NCBI GenBank assembly: GCA_964648505.1
Contig: CAZYMI010000006.1
Coordinates: 28,991 to 92,990 of the forward strand
Reading direction: 5' to 3'
Source: CAZYMI01 sp964648505
GTDB lineage: Bacteria; Pseudomonadota; Alphaproteobacteria; Micavibrionales; Micavibrionaceae
DNA length: 64,000 nucleotides
In this document: positions 55,855 to 64,000 of the stretch, one piece after another
How positions within the stretch are numbered: the first letter of the stretch is position 1
How the letters are laid out: the number at the start of each line of letters is the position of its first letter
Made by a program: the position numbers and the translations under genes
The notes under the pieces: model-generated
Seen by the model: only the letters and a program-made list of their open reading frames with translations
What the model was told of the DNA's origin: nothing
Databases searched by the model: none

Positions 55855-58587
55855 TTATCCTCGTCCACCTCTGCCAACGGCTTGTGAAATTTTACTTAAA
55901 TTACCAGCAACCTGCTGGTTGATAACGCCTGAACCAATTGTAGCATATTGCGTTAACTGGCCAGCAGCCTGATCCCCGAACTGATCCGCAAAGGCTGTTA
56001 CGTTTGATCCCATCCAACGCAGGATTGACTGTGGCACCTGATCGATCATTTTAAAAGATGATGTGCCGATCATATACACAATAATGGCATATAAAATCGT
56101 AAAGAACAGCTGATCGATCGGCCCGCGTATTGTTGCAACTAATCCCGTATCTGTAGACCGCCCTGAAAGGTTTGCGATGACCAGATCAAACACATCATTC
56201 AAAACCGCAACCATAGCAGCGAAAATAAGAATACTGGCAAGCAAGCCAAATACCGTCAGGATAGGGCGCAGGAAAATCTCAAATATCAGGTAATAGCCAC
56301 CTAATGCGGCTTGCCCAGGCAGACCATCTCCATCAATCCGGATGTGGGCTAAAGCCCAAAGCGGCGCACCGACCATGGCTTCAAAAATTGTTTTGATCCA
56401 TGAGCCTACGGCAAAAAAGAAATAGATAAACGGCAAAAACGGCACCACATAATACAAAATAAACCCGGCCGTAAGTAAAATACCTGAAAGTGTAAAGGCA
56501 AAGCTTGCCAGTGTGCTGGCAATTGAAGATAACCCGTTTGGTAAAACAATCGATACCGCTGTTAAAGCCACACCAGCGCCAATATTTCTAATAGTTGCAT
56601 CGATCATGCCTTTACCAAGTGCGGAAAGCTGTGCAAGCGGATGGACACCCGCATTATCCGGATCACGCATCTGGAACAAGGCATCTGTTCCAAAAACACC
56701 ATTAATCACATCAAGAAAAACGTTTCCAGTTGCAGTCTGCGCTGCACCATCAAGCCCTGTCGCAACACTGGAAAATGTTTTGTAGGCTTCTGAATAAGCT
56801 ACGCCCATCGCGGCATCAATGTCAGGATCTGGTGTTTCCAGCCTGCCGCTACCTGCTGCTGTCTGCACATCATATTGGTCAGGGCCATCAACAGATTGGT
56901 CATTTTTCTTGCGTGTATTATAAACAATTTCCATCGTGGTCGGAAGATTTGTCACATTTGGTAAAGACCACGCTGCACCTAAAATAGCGCCGTTCATTTC
57001 AGCAATTAAATTATAAAAGATACCCGCACCAGCCCAGCCCCGCGCTTGTAAGGCTGGCGGCACACCTTTATTTGCAGCTCTTTCTGCTGCAACGCCTTGT
57101 TTGATAATATTATCAATCTTAGTTTTGTAATTAGCAATTACCGTTTGAATACCGCTATAGTCTTCAACCCCACAGGCAAGATGTGTAGGAAAATAATTTT
57201 GCCCCCCTATTTTTAGAACTGACCCCACCACAGGATTCTTCCATTCAACAAAACAAACAGCAAGATTTCGGATTGCTCCGTCATTCCACATTTCATCAAG
57301 TAACGCATAATATTGATCACGGATGACGGTTGCGCCTGGGTGGTTACCTTCACCAACAGCTATAGGTACCGTAAGCCTGCCGCATACTGGTAAGACGGAC
57401 CCTTTTTCAGATTTATATTGATTTGGATCCAATACACCGTAGCTAATCTCAATCGGGGTGGAATAGCTTGGCCCGTTACCATCTCCATAATATGTGTAAG
57501 CAGCTGCAGCGCTGCCTGTTGCAAGCTGCCCAACAGCTGGACTAGCCGAGCTTGATGTTTTGACGAGATAAGGTTTGACTTCGTATGGTCCACTTTGATT
57601 TGGATTAATACGTGGATCATCAAAAATCTGCCACTGAATTTGGCACATTTTTGCCAAAACCATAAATTGGACCAGATTTGCAATTTTAGGGGACGATGGC
57701 TTAGCCACCATCTCGTTACTATTAAAGTAGGTGTTATTCAATGTCTGGTTAAACTGCAGCCAGCCATTGGTTGCCATGCCTGAACCCAATTTGGCAGAAT
57801 ACAGCACGATATACTGAGCAGCATTTAAGCCTGTTCCAATCGGTATCAGCAAGCCAAAGGCCACCACAATACGGATAGGCGCCCATAATGAATTAAATCG
57901 TTTACCAAAAGGCGTTCCGGTTTGGGCTGTTTCGGCTACAATTGCAAAAACATAATACATCAAAATAATGACGCCAACCACAAGCAAAGCGATGGAATAG
58001 AATTGAAACAAAGCATGCAATGCCAGGTGAAATGGCCATGGAAAAGAAGCAGAAGGTAAAATAATCTGCTCGCCATCTTGTAGTTTTGAATCAAGGCCCA
58101 AACAGCTATTGGTGGTGACGCACGAATTAAACAGGTTCGGAACACCAAACACACGGTCAAGCAGCATAAAAGCAATATCTTGCTGTGGATTGGGGGTAAC
58201 AAAAGAAACGCTGGCCAAAGCTTGCGGGAAAAACATTGCGACCATCAAAGAAAAAATCTGAAGGCATAGCAAAATCATACCCGCAATGATGGTAAAGAAA
58301 ATAATGATCTGATCTATATTTTCACGCTTAAAAACAAGGTGGTTTGCCGCTTCCGAAATAACATTCATCGTGCCAAAGCGGCCAACATTCGTGCCGAGCG
58401 TATAAGGATGCCCTTGTGGTAAAAGACGAACACCGCGGTAAACAAGCGCCATAAAGAATGCAAAATGGGCAAAACCTGTCCCAAACAGGTCTTTCAGACG
58501 CGGCAAAATGCGGGGCAGGGTCATGTACTTAACCACATCGCCCGTGGTAATGCTTGAGGCCGGCCCTGAATTATTGACTGGTTTCAC
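55855..58587 (-). CDS. DotA/TraY-family membrane protein, copy 1
   Basis: 910 aa. Membrane segments near residues 93-120, 195-220 and 235-265, a large periplasmic part (about 265-640), and a C-terminal cluster of four or more helices containing PFLPFIYFFFAVGSW and EAMVGAPLWALAHIRIDG. These are marks of the DotA/TraY family, the inner-membrane protein of IncI-type and Dot/Icm (type IVB) secretion systems. Cysteines in the periplasmic region are likely disulfide-bonded. Last gene of three tandem paralogues; a GGGTGTAGG site precedes ATG. No other Dot/Icm gene is seen. Confidence 0.82.
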   Translation of the reverse strand: MKPVNNSGPASSITTGDVVKYMTLPRILPRLKDLFGTGFAHFAFFMALVYRGVRLLPQGHPYTLGTNVGRFGTMNVISEAANHLVFKRENIDQIIIFFTIIAGMILLCLQIFSLMVAMFFPQALASVSFVTPNPQQDIAFMLLDRVFGVPNLFNSCVTTNSCLGLDSKLQDGEQIILPSASFPWPFHLALHALFQFYSIALLVVGVIILMYYVFAIVAETAQTGTPFGKRFNSLWAPIRIVVAFGLLIPIGTGLNAAQYIVLYSAKLGSGMATNGWLQFNQTLNNTYFNSNEMVAKPSSPKIANLVQFMVLAKMCQIQWQIFDDPRINPNQSGPYEVKPYLVKTSSSASPAVGQLATGSAAAAYTYYGDGNGPSYSTPIEISYGVLDPNQYKSEKGSVLPVCGRLTVPIAVGEGNHPGATVIRDQYYALLDEMWNDGAIRNLAVCFVEWKNPVVGSVLKIGGQNYFPTHLACGVEDYSGIQTVIANYKTKIDNIIKQGVAAERAANKGVPPALQARGWAGAGIFYNLIAEMNGAILGAAWSLPNVTNLPTTMEIVYNTRKKNDQSVDGPDQYDVQTAAGSGRLETPDPDIDAAMGVAYSEAYKTFSSVATGLDGAAQTATGNVFLDVINGVFGTDALFQMRDPDNAGVHPLAQLSALGKGMIDATIRNIGAGVALTAVSIVLPNGLSSIASTLASFAFTLSGILLTAGFILYYVVPFLPFIYFFFAVGSWIKTIFEAMVGAPLWALAHIRIDGDGLPGQAALGGYYLIFEIFLRPILTVFGLLASILIFAAMVAVLNDVFDLVIANLSGRSTDTGLVATIRGPIDQLFFTILYAIIVYMIGTSSFKMIDQVPQSILRWMGSNVTAFADQFGDQAAGQLTQYATIGSGVINQQVAGNLSKISQAVGRGGRG

Positions 58588-58699
58588 ACCTACACCCTTT
58601 AATATCCATAGAACTGGGTTATTTTATTACTTCGTATTTTAGCCAATTCACCCTCTATCATACCATGTTGCATAACACCTTTGCCAGTTTTTTGCCCCA

Positions 58700-61441
58700 T
58701 TATTGTCCTCCTGCAGGGGGGGGCGTTCCGGACCGGGGCCGGAAAAGCCCGCCAAGACTGCGCCCAAAACTGCCCGCCACGTCATCAAGCCCTGCTGATT
58801 CCGGTGCAATATTTGAAGAGACCGGGATTTTTCCTGTCACGAGCCTTGATGAAACGGCATAAACACCGGCAACGCCCCTATCACCAATCAAAAGTTCTCC
58901 CGAACCAAGGTTATCGGCAATGTTTTTAACATCCATATCCATCCAGCGGAAGATAGCAGCCGGCATCAGATCAATCATTTTAAAAGAAGAAATACCGATC
59001 ATATAAACAAGAACGACATACAAAACTGTAAAAACAAATTGATCTAAAGCACCGCGATACGAAGCAACGCTTGTGACTGAAAAATTACCGTTCGAGTCTT
59101 TGCTTGAAAAACCAGTAATGTTAGAAGTCACCAAATCAAAAATACTATTAAGTGTAACCACCAAAGCTGAGAAAATTGTAATCGCCGCCAGCAACCCGAA
59201 AATTGTCATGATGGGTCGTAATAGAACTTCTAAAAGTTGCCCGTAGCCCGTTGTTGCGGGGTCTCCCATAAGCCCTTCGCCATCAATGCGCAGATGCGCC
59301 AACGCCCAGACAGGAACACACACAATCGCTTCAAATACAATAACTGTCCACTTCATTAAGGCAAAAAAGAAATACATAAAGGGTAGAAAAGGAATAACGT
59401 AAAACATAAAGAATCCAGCCGCGAGCCCAATAGATGCAATCGAAAAAAGAAAGCTTGATAAAACGCCACTCGAGAAAACAGATTTATCTCCCATACCTTT
59501 TATAAAGTTCTCGCCAAACACAAGCGCGCCACCACCCATTAAAAATAAAATTGTGTGATCGATAAGACTACGCCCAAGCGCAACAATCTGAGCAAAGGGA
59601 TGCACATCTGAATTGTTTCGGATACTAAATAAGCCTTGCAACCCGAATATTGATGTAATCCCATCAAGAATAATATTTCCTGTTTCATCATTCGGAGGCG
59701 CTTTTGTAATCATCTGATCCCACGATAAAGACAAGGCTGAGGCAATAGACGCTTCAGGTGGGCTTGCAAAATTTATCAGCCCCCCACTATTAAGCTGCAA
59801 CTTATAGGGGTTATCAACATCTGTTTTTGTTCCATCTGTTGCGCGGTGAACACCTTGTATATCTTGCATAATTTGCGGAAAAGAAACCGGCTCAGGAATA
59901 TTAGCAATTGAGCTTAAAAAAGATCCGTTCTTCTCAGCAATCTTATTAAACCATATACCAGCGCCTGCCCAACCGAGCTTCGCTACTTTTGGATCTACAA
60001 CAAACTCTCCGCTTGAAACCAAAGCATTTCTTGCAGCTGTCACAACGGCCTGAAAAGTACTTTGCCAGTTAGCCTTAAAGGCTGTAAACACCGCGCCATC
60101 TGGCACAAGCGGATTAGAACCCCAATTAGGCACAGCGCCCGATACTGTCGCGGGATTCGTTTTATCAGATAAATCATAAGCGTAGTACAGAGCTTTACCC
60201 AATGCTTGCAACTGAGGCGAATCCCACATTCGTAAAATTGTTCTGTAATAATAATCATAAACAATATCTGACCCTAACTGGTTTGCATTGCCAGATCTTA
60301 TAACAAGTTCACCACATACAGGGGGAAGCCTGCCGCTAAACCGGATATACCGCGCAGGCCTTTGTGAATCATAAAAACCAAACCGTATAAGAACATCATT
60401 ATTGTCATAGAAATTTAATGCGCTGGCATAACTTGTTGATGACATTGTTTGATTACGAACATCGCGCACCAGATAAGGCTGTATGTCTTTATTATACTGT
60501 TCTTTATAACCTGCACGACAAGTCTGCGCGATCACCATAAAACGCAGAACATTTGAAATATCTTTAATTTCTGGCTTAGCAACCATTTCTCTTGATTGAA
60601 GATCAAGGGCATTGGCAAGGCCTGTATTAAAAACTTTCCATCCGTTTGATGCAAGGCCGCTTCCCCAATTAGCAATGTGGAGCGTAATGTGCTGCCCAAG
60701 GTTAAGGCCGTAATTAATTGGCAATAAAAGTGCGATACATAAAACAAGCCTTAGAGGTGCGTAAATATTATCAAAACGCTTACCAAATGGTGTGCCTGTC
60801 TGGGCGGTTTCTCCCATCAAGGCAAAAAAGTAATAAACCAAAATAAATAGACCCACGATCAACATTGCATTTGAATAAAACGCCAGAAGCCCATGAAAAG
60901 CTGTTTGAAAAGGTGTTGGGAAAGAAGCAGGATCCGGCGTTCCTTTAGGCCACATTGTTTTGCAATCAACCCCTGTTGAAACACAAGATTCAAATATACC
61001 TGGTATCCCAAATACACGATCCAGCGTTACAAGCGCTAAATCAAAATCAGGTGAAGGGGAAGAAAACATGCTCGTAAAGCTAACCGCATTTGCTGTAGCA
61101 ATGCTGAGCATTCCAAACATAATAAGAAATTGAACGGCTAGAATGACAAAAATTGTTAACAGTAAGAAGAAGATAATTTTCTGATCAATATTTGCAAAGC
61201 CTGGGCGCAGATTTTTGGCTGCCTCAACCATCACCTGACGAATACTAAAACGTCCTGCATTTGCCGGATTTAAATAAGGATGCAATGGAGATAACAAACC
61301 AAACTGGCCAAGAATAACCGCCATATGTATAGCTAAAAACGGAAACCCAAAACCAAGGTTTCGTAATCGCGGTATAATCCCGGGCAATAACGAGTATTTT
61401 AAAGCAGCTTTTACAGAACCGGCAGGAAGATGAAAATTCAT
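58700..61441 (-). CDS. DotA/TraY-family membrane protein, copy 2
   Basis: 913 aa. Same architecture as copy 1: N-terminal helix (about 90-118), GETAQTGTPFGKRFDNIYAPLRLV near 230, long periplasmic domain with paired Cys (ESCVSTGVDC), and C-terminal PFLPFMYFFFALMKW and PVWALAHLRIDGEGL. C-terminal Pro/Gly-rich tail (RSGTPPPAGG). The ATG overlaps the stop of copy 3 by 4 bp (ATGA), so the pair is translationally coupled. The sequence differs widely from copies 1 and 3, so duplication is old. Confidence 0.82.
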   Translation of the reverse strand: MNFHLPAGSVKAALKYSLLPGIIPRLRNLGFGFPFLAIHMAVILGQFGLLSPLHPYLNPANAGRFSIRQVMVEAAKNLRPGFANIDQKIIFFLLLTIFVILAVQFLIMFGMLSIATANAVSFTSMFSSPSPDFDLALVTLDRVFGIPGIFESCVSTGVDCKTMWPKGTPDPASFPTPFQTAFHGLLAFYSNAMLIVGLFILVYYFFALMGETAQTGTPFGKRFDNIYAPLRLVLCIALLLPINYGLNLGQHITLHIANWGSGLASNGWKVFNTGLANALDLQSREMVAKPEIKDISNVLRFMVIAQTCRAGYKEQYNKDIQPYLVRDVRNQTMSSTSYASALNFYDNNDVLIRFGFYDSQRPARYIRFSGRLPPVCGELVIRSGNANQLGSDIVYDYYYRTILRMWDSPQLQALGKALYYAYDLSDKTNPATVSGAVPNWGSNPLVPDGAVFTAFKANWQSTFQAVVTAARNALVSSGEFVVDPKVAKLGWAGAGIWFNKIAEKNGSFLSSIANIPEPVSFPQIMQDIQGVHRATDGTKTDVDNPYKLQLNSGGLINFASPPEASIASALSLSWDQMITKAPPNDETGNIILDGITSIFGLQGLFSIRNNSDVHPFAQIVALGRSLIDHTILFLMGGGALVFGENFIKGMGDKSVFSSGVLSSFLFSIASIGLAAGFFMFYVIPFLPFMYFFFALMKWTVIVFEAIVCVPVWALAHLRIDGEGLMGDPATTGYGQLLEVLLRPIMTIFGLLAAITIFSALVVTLNSIFDLVTSNITGFSSKDSNGNFSVTSVASYRGALDQFVFTVLYVVLVYMIGISSFKMIDLMPAAIFRWMDMDVKNIADNLGSGELLIGDRGVAGVYAVSSRLVTGKIPVSSNIAPESAGLDDVAGSFGRSLGGLFRPRSGTPPPAGGQ

Positions 61442-63885
61442 TTTCTATACCTTTGCTGCAATTGCTGAATATGGCCCGCAAGTCTGGATACTGCCTCAGG
61501 GGATAAAAGTTGTGAGGCTTCTGCTAACAATTCTTCAATCTGATCTTGAGATGCGTTTTCAGATTTAATCGCTTCTTCAATTTTATTTGCTTTGTCTGAC
61601 AAAGCTGTTCCCTGAACATTCGGGGCCATACGCTCAAGAATGTCGCTTAAAGGGGCTCTGTTGAAAACAGCTTCAATTGAATCTCGCCCAGATGTTTCGC
61701 CCGGCCCATATCCTGAAAGGGGCCCACCCGGTTTTGTTGCGGCATAAATACCGCCAGCAGTACCCGCGATACCTAAAAGACCAAGCGCAGCACTGCCTGC
61801 ACTACCCGTTTTTGATAAAGAACCCCCTGAAAGTGCATTAAGCCCCTGCCCAACTGCACCACCAAAGCCCTTACCTACACCTGTTAAGATGCCGCCAATT
61901 CTTTGCGTACCAGCACCAACGCCTAAAGTGGAATATTTTATCAGTTCTTGTTCATTAAATTCATCTTTTGCAAGGACTGCGAAGCTTTGTAGACTTCCGC
62001 CAAACCAGCGATAAATAGTTTTCGGGAAGAAATCGATTAACTTAAAACTTGAAATTGCAATCAGATAAACAAGCACGACATAAATAATTGTGAAGAAAAA
62101 TTGATCTATTGGGCCGCGTATTGACTCCACAGATGTCCATTCAATAACACCGGCCCCTGTCTTTTTTGTATCCTGAAAGCCTGTGAGATTGGTTGTAACA
62201 AGATCAAAAATATCATTGAGAACAAATACCAACGCAGAAAAAATAAGAAGCGAACTTATTAGTCCAAAAACAATTAAAGCTGGCCTGAGGAAAATATCAA
62301 ATATAAGCAGATAACCCTGACGCGCTCCTTGGGCTGGAAGACCCGGCCCATCAATACGCAAATGCGCAAGCGCCCATAAAGGAACCCCAACCATCGCTTC
62401 AAAAATTGACTTCACCCACGTTCCTGCCGCAAAAAAAACAAACATAAACGGCATAAATGGAATGATATAAAATAAAACAACACCTGCCGTAAGGCCAACC
62501 AGCGCAAACGAAACAAACATACCCGCAAAGGCATCAATAATCCTGCCATAACGCTTATCTGCTAAAATACTCACAAGACCACCAGCAGCAGCTGCACCTG
62601 TGGCGATCATCATGTGACGTATTCCTTTTTCAATCATAGATTTCCCAAGGCCTATTAAGGATACCATGGGATGAAGATGTCCATTTTCACGCATGTCATA
62701 AAGCGCTTGAAGACCAAATAATGACGACATGAAATCTAGAAAAATATTGCCTTGCGGTTCATTATTTTCAACCGCGCCGCTATTATACCAATATGTATAA
62801 GAAGCATTAAGCGTTCTTGCGATCCCAAGATTTGGATCCGAGAGACCTTCTTTATTGATCGTAATCGGTTTATCACCGCCCGCTTGAGGGTTATATCTGT
62901 TCACACCAATAACGGATGGATTGGCTTTTGAAAGCTGAGACGACACTTCTTCCATCACCATCGGATAGGATATTGGATACGCAATATTAAATTGCGCTGA
63001 AATGATGGGGCCGTTCACTTCTGCCAGCCGATTATACCACACCCCAGAACCTGCCCAACCCAGATCACGAATGCTTTTAACAATATCAAGTGGGTTATTC
63101 GCGCCATAGGCTGCAACAATCGAAGGCAAGGCACCCGCAAAAAATGCTTCAAGTTCTGTCACAAGGGTGTTTGCGTAACCAGCATTAAGCGCAGGTTTGG
63201 GCGTCCGGTTTGTACCAGGATAGTTATTGCTGATCATATTATCAGCGTAAGATCCAAAACTGGTTGTTGTTGCAAGTCCTACAATGAGACCAAGAATACC
63301 AGCTTGCAATTTAACCACCACAAGATTACTTGTTGCGTTAAACGGCACGGCAATCTCACCGCACAAAGGCCTGATGCCATGTTGATATTTTTTGCCGTAT
63401 TTAGCAATATCTTGATCACCAAAAATAAAGCGCGGGTCTGTTTTACGTGGGGCTTGCCTTACTCCATTTGCATCTTTGTTTTGAATGAAATCACTTAGTT
63501 CCTGAGATGGGTTTGTTGTTGTAATCGTTGTCGCTGATTTTTCATCAACAAGGAAAACGCCTGTATTATAACCAAGTTCGCGGCGGTAAAGGATGTTACA
63601 CGTACCTGCTGTGTGCAAAAATTCTAAAATGTTAGGAATACCTTGCGGTTGTGGTGTAATGATCAAGTCTTCAGGCTTATATCCAAGCGGTGTTGCATCT
63701 GACGCTCCTAAAGACCCTTTAATTGAATCATTATATTTCAGCCATAAATTTGTACCAAAACTTGAACCAAATTTTGCTGCATAAAGTGTAATATATTGCC
63801 CACTATTCAGCCCATTTGATAAAGGAATTAGAAGCCCAATTGCCATCACAAGCCTCAGCGGTGCCCATCTAACTCCGATTGTCAA
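61438..63885 (-). CDS. DotA/TraY-family protein, copy 3, lacking its N-terminus
   Basis: 815 aa as an open frame from a TTG at 63885. Similarity to copies 1 and 2 starts abruptly at RWAPLRLVMAIGLLIPLSNGLN, which corresponds to residue 230-235 of the others; the N-terminal helix and first loop are missing. The rest is intact: GQYITLYAAKFG, PFMPFMFVFFAAGTW, EAMVGVPLWALAHLRIDGPG and a long C-terminal extension with a helical QIEELLAEASQLLSPEA end. Either a 5'-truncated pseudogene or an intact gene broken by assembly, because the upstream DNA (63869-64000) belongs to a different gene. Confidence 0.75.
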   Translation of the reverse strand: MTIGVRWAPLRLVMAIGLLIPLSNGLNSGQYITLYAAKFGSSFGTNLWLKYNDSIKGSLGASDATPLGYKPEDLIITPQPQGIPNILEFLHTAGTCNILYRRELGYNTGVFLVDEKSATTITTTNPSQELSDFIQNKDANGVRQAPRKTDPRFIFGDQDIAKYGKKYQHGIRPLCGEIAVPFNATSNLVVVKLQAGILGLIVGLATTTSFGSYADNMISNNYPGTNRTPKPALNAGYANTLVTELEAFFAGALPSIVAAYGANNPLDIVKSIRDLGWAGSGVWYNRLAEVNGPIISAQFNIAYPISYPMVMEEVSSQLSKANPSVIGVNRYNPQAGGDKPITINKEGLSDPNLGIARTLNASYTYWYNSGAVENNEPQGNIFLDFMSSLFGLQALYDMRENGHLHPMVSLIGLGKSMIEKGIRHMMIATGAAAAGGLVSILADKRYGRIIDAFAGMFVSFALVGLTAGVVLFYIIPFMPFMFVFFAAGTWVKSIFEAMVGVPLWALAHLRIDGPGLPAQGARQGYLLIFDIFLRPALIVFGLISSLLIFSALVFVLNDIFDLVTTNLTGFQDTKKTGAGVIEWTSVESIRGPIDQFFFTIIYVVLVYLIAISSFKLIDFFPKTIYRWFGGSLQSFAVLAKDEFNEQELIKYSTLGVGAGTQRIGGILTGVGKGFGGAVGQGLNALSGGSLSKTGSAGSAALGLLGIAGTAGGIYAATKPGGPLSGYGPGETSGRDSIEAVFNRAPLSDILERMAPNVQGTALSDKANKIEEAIKSENASQDQIEELLAEASQLLSPEAVSRLAGHIQQLQQRYRK

Positions 63886-64000
63886 CGTACTTTATCATCT
63901 GCAACTCGTTGTGCGTTCCCTGTTTGAACGAGTAATTCACCTCGTCCATGATCTTGAGCATCAGGAACACGCCCAACCCGCCTTTTTTACCCTGCCGCAC
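63869..64000 (-). CDS. Anti-sigma-factor/RsbW-like ATPase, C-terminal fragment
   Basis: The last 43 codons of a gene entering from the window edge: KKGGLGVFLMLKIMDEVNY then a short ELQMIKYV strand and a stop at 63869. This is the G2-box end of RsbW/SpoIIAB-type serine-kinase ATPases (HATPase_c), which bind sigma or anti-anti-sigma proteins. By my count 33 of 43 codons end in G or C, unlike the AT-ending genes around. Its final codons overlap the open frame of the third DotA-like gene. Confidence 0.7.
   Translation of the reverse strand: MRQGKKGGLGVFLMLKIMDEVNYSFKQGTHNELQMIKYVDNRS

Noticed and set aside
1..64000. tRNA or rRNA genes
   Set aside because: Intergenic regions were scanned by eye for cloverleaf and TTCGAATC-type patterns; none was convincing.

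Overview
The window reads as chromosomal DNA of an AT-rich alphaproteobacterium. Supporting signs are the alphaproteobacterial-type AddB/AddA pair, a Usg-family protein, a mitochondrial-type (COX15-like) haem A synthase, thioredoxin-reductase-like ferredoxin reductases, a CIRCE-controlled groESL operon, and DotA/TraY-family membrane proteins. The lineage below class level is inference; a Micavibrio- or Rhodospirillales-like bacterium would fit.

Layout. 1-3.7 kb: start of pheS, a small ORF, rplT and rpmI, a DUF4864 protein, an anchored cytochrome c, and prephenate dehydratase. 3.7-8 kb: a hypothetical gene, then ftsK-lolA-recR. 8-19 kb: a complete type I secretion locus read leftwards: a 1924-aa LapA-like adhesin with a perfect-looking 1491-bp internal tandem duplication, TolC, a LapB-like ABC exporter and an HlyD-type adaptor. 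19-21.9 kb: an aldehyde dehydrogenase, TspO and an unknown protein. 21.9-22.9 kb: about 1 kb without a convincing gene; its right half folds into many stable hairpins ending in a strong terminator, a candidate structured RNA. 22.9-30.3 kb: response regulator plus helical partner, two exported unknowns, a glycosyltransferase, ctaA, a ferredoxin reductase, a membrane protein, a 2Fe-2S ferredoxin and Usg.

30.4-35.7 kb is the most unusual stretch. groESL (RpoH-like promoter plus CIRCE) is followed by two cassettes, each made of a GNAT acyltransferase gene facing a convergent XRE/TrmB-like regulator gene. The last 78 codons of groEL, its terminator and the flank (372 bp) are repeated almost identically between the cassettes. 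In the first cassette the regulator survives only as a C-terminal fossil cut off at that repeat. This looks like stacking of alternative accessory cassettes behind groEL. A probable small RNA with two CCUCC/CCCCC-type segments lies just beyond.

35.7-53.9 kb is housekeeping: an exported protein and a second ferredoxin reductase, tsaE-murU-addB-addA-trxA, infC (AUU start) and thrS, holC, a lysine-aminomutase-family radical SAM enzyme, tyrA, pepA, lptF and lptG. 54-55.8 kb: mlaA and mlaC, each with its own terminator. 55.8-64 kb: three tandem DotA/TraY-like genes. The third lacks its first 230 or so residues and is joined at about position 63,870 to the tail of an unrelated, GC-richer anti-sigma-factor-like gene. 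That is either a rearrangement or an assembly chimera.

Functionally, the envelope themes are phospholipid and LPS transport (Mla, LptFG, LolA), adhesion (T1SS adhesin) and possible T4SS-related membrane proteins. The redox theme is two ferredoxin reductases, a ferredoxin, a cytochrome c and thioredoxin. All homology statements come from reading the sequence; no search was run.
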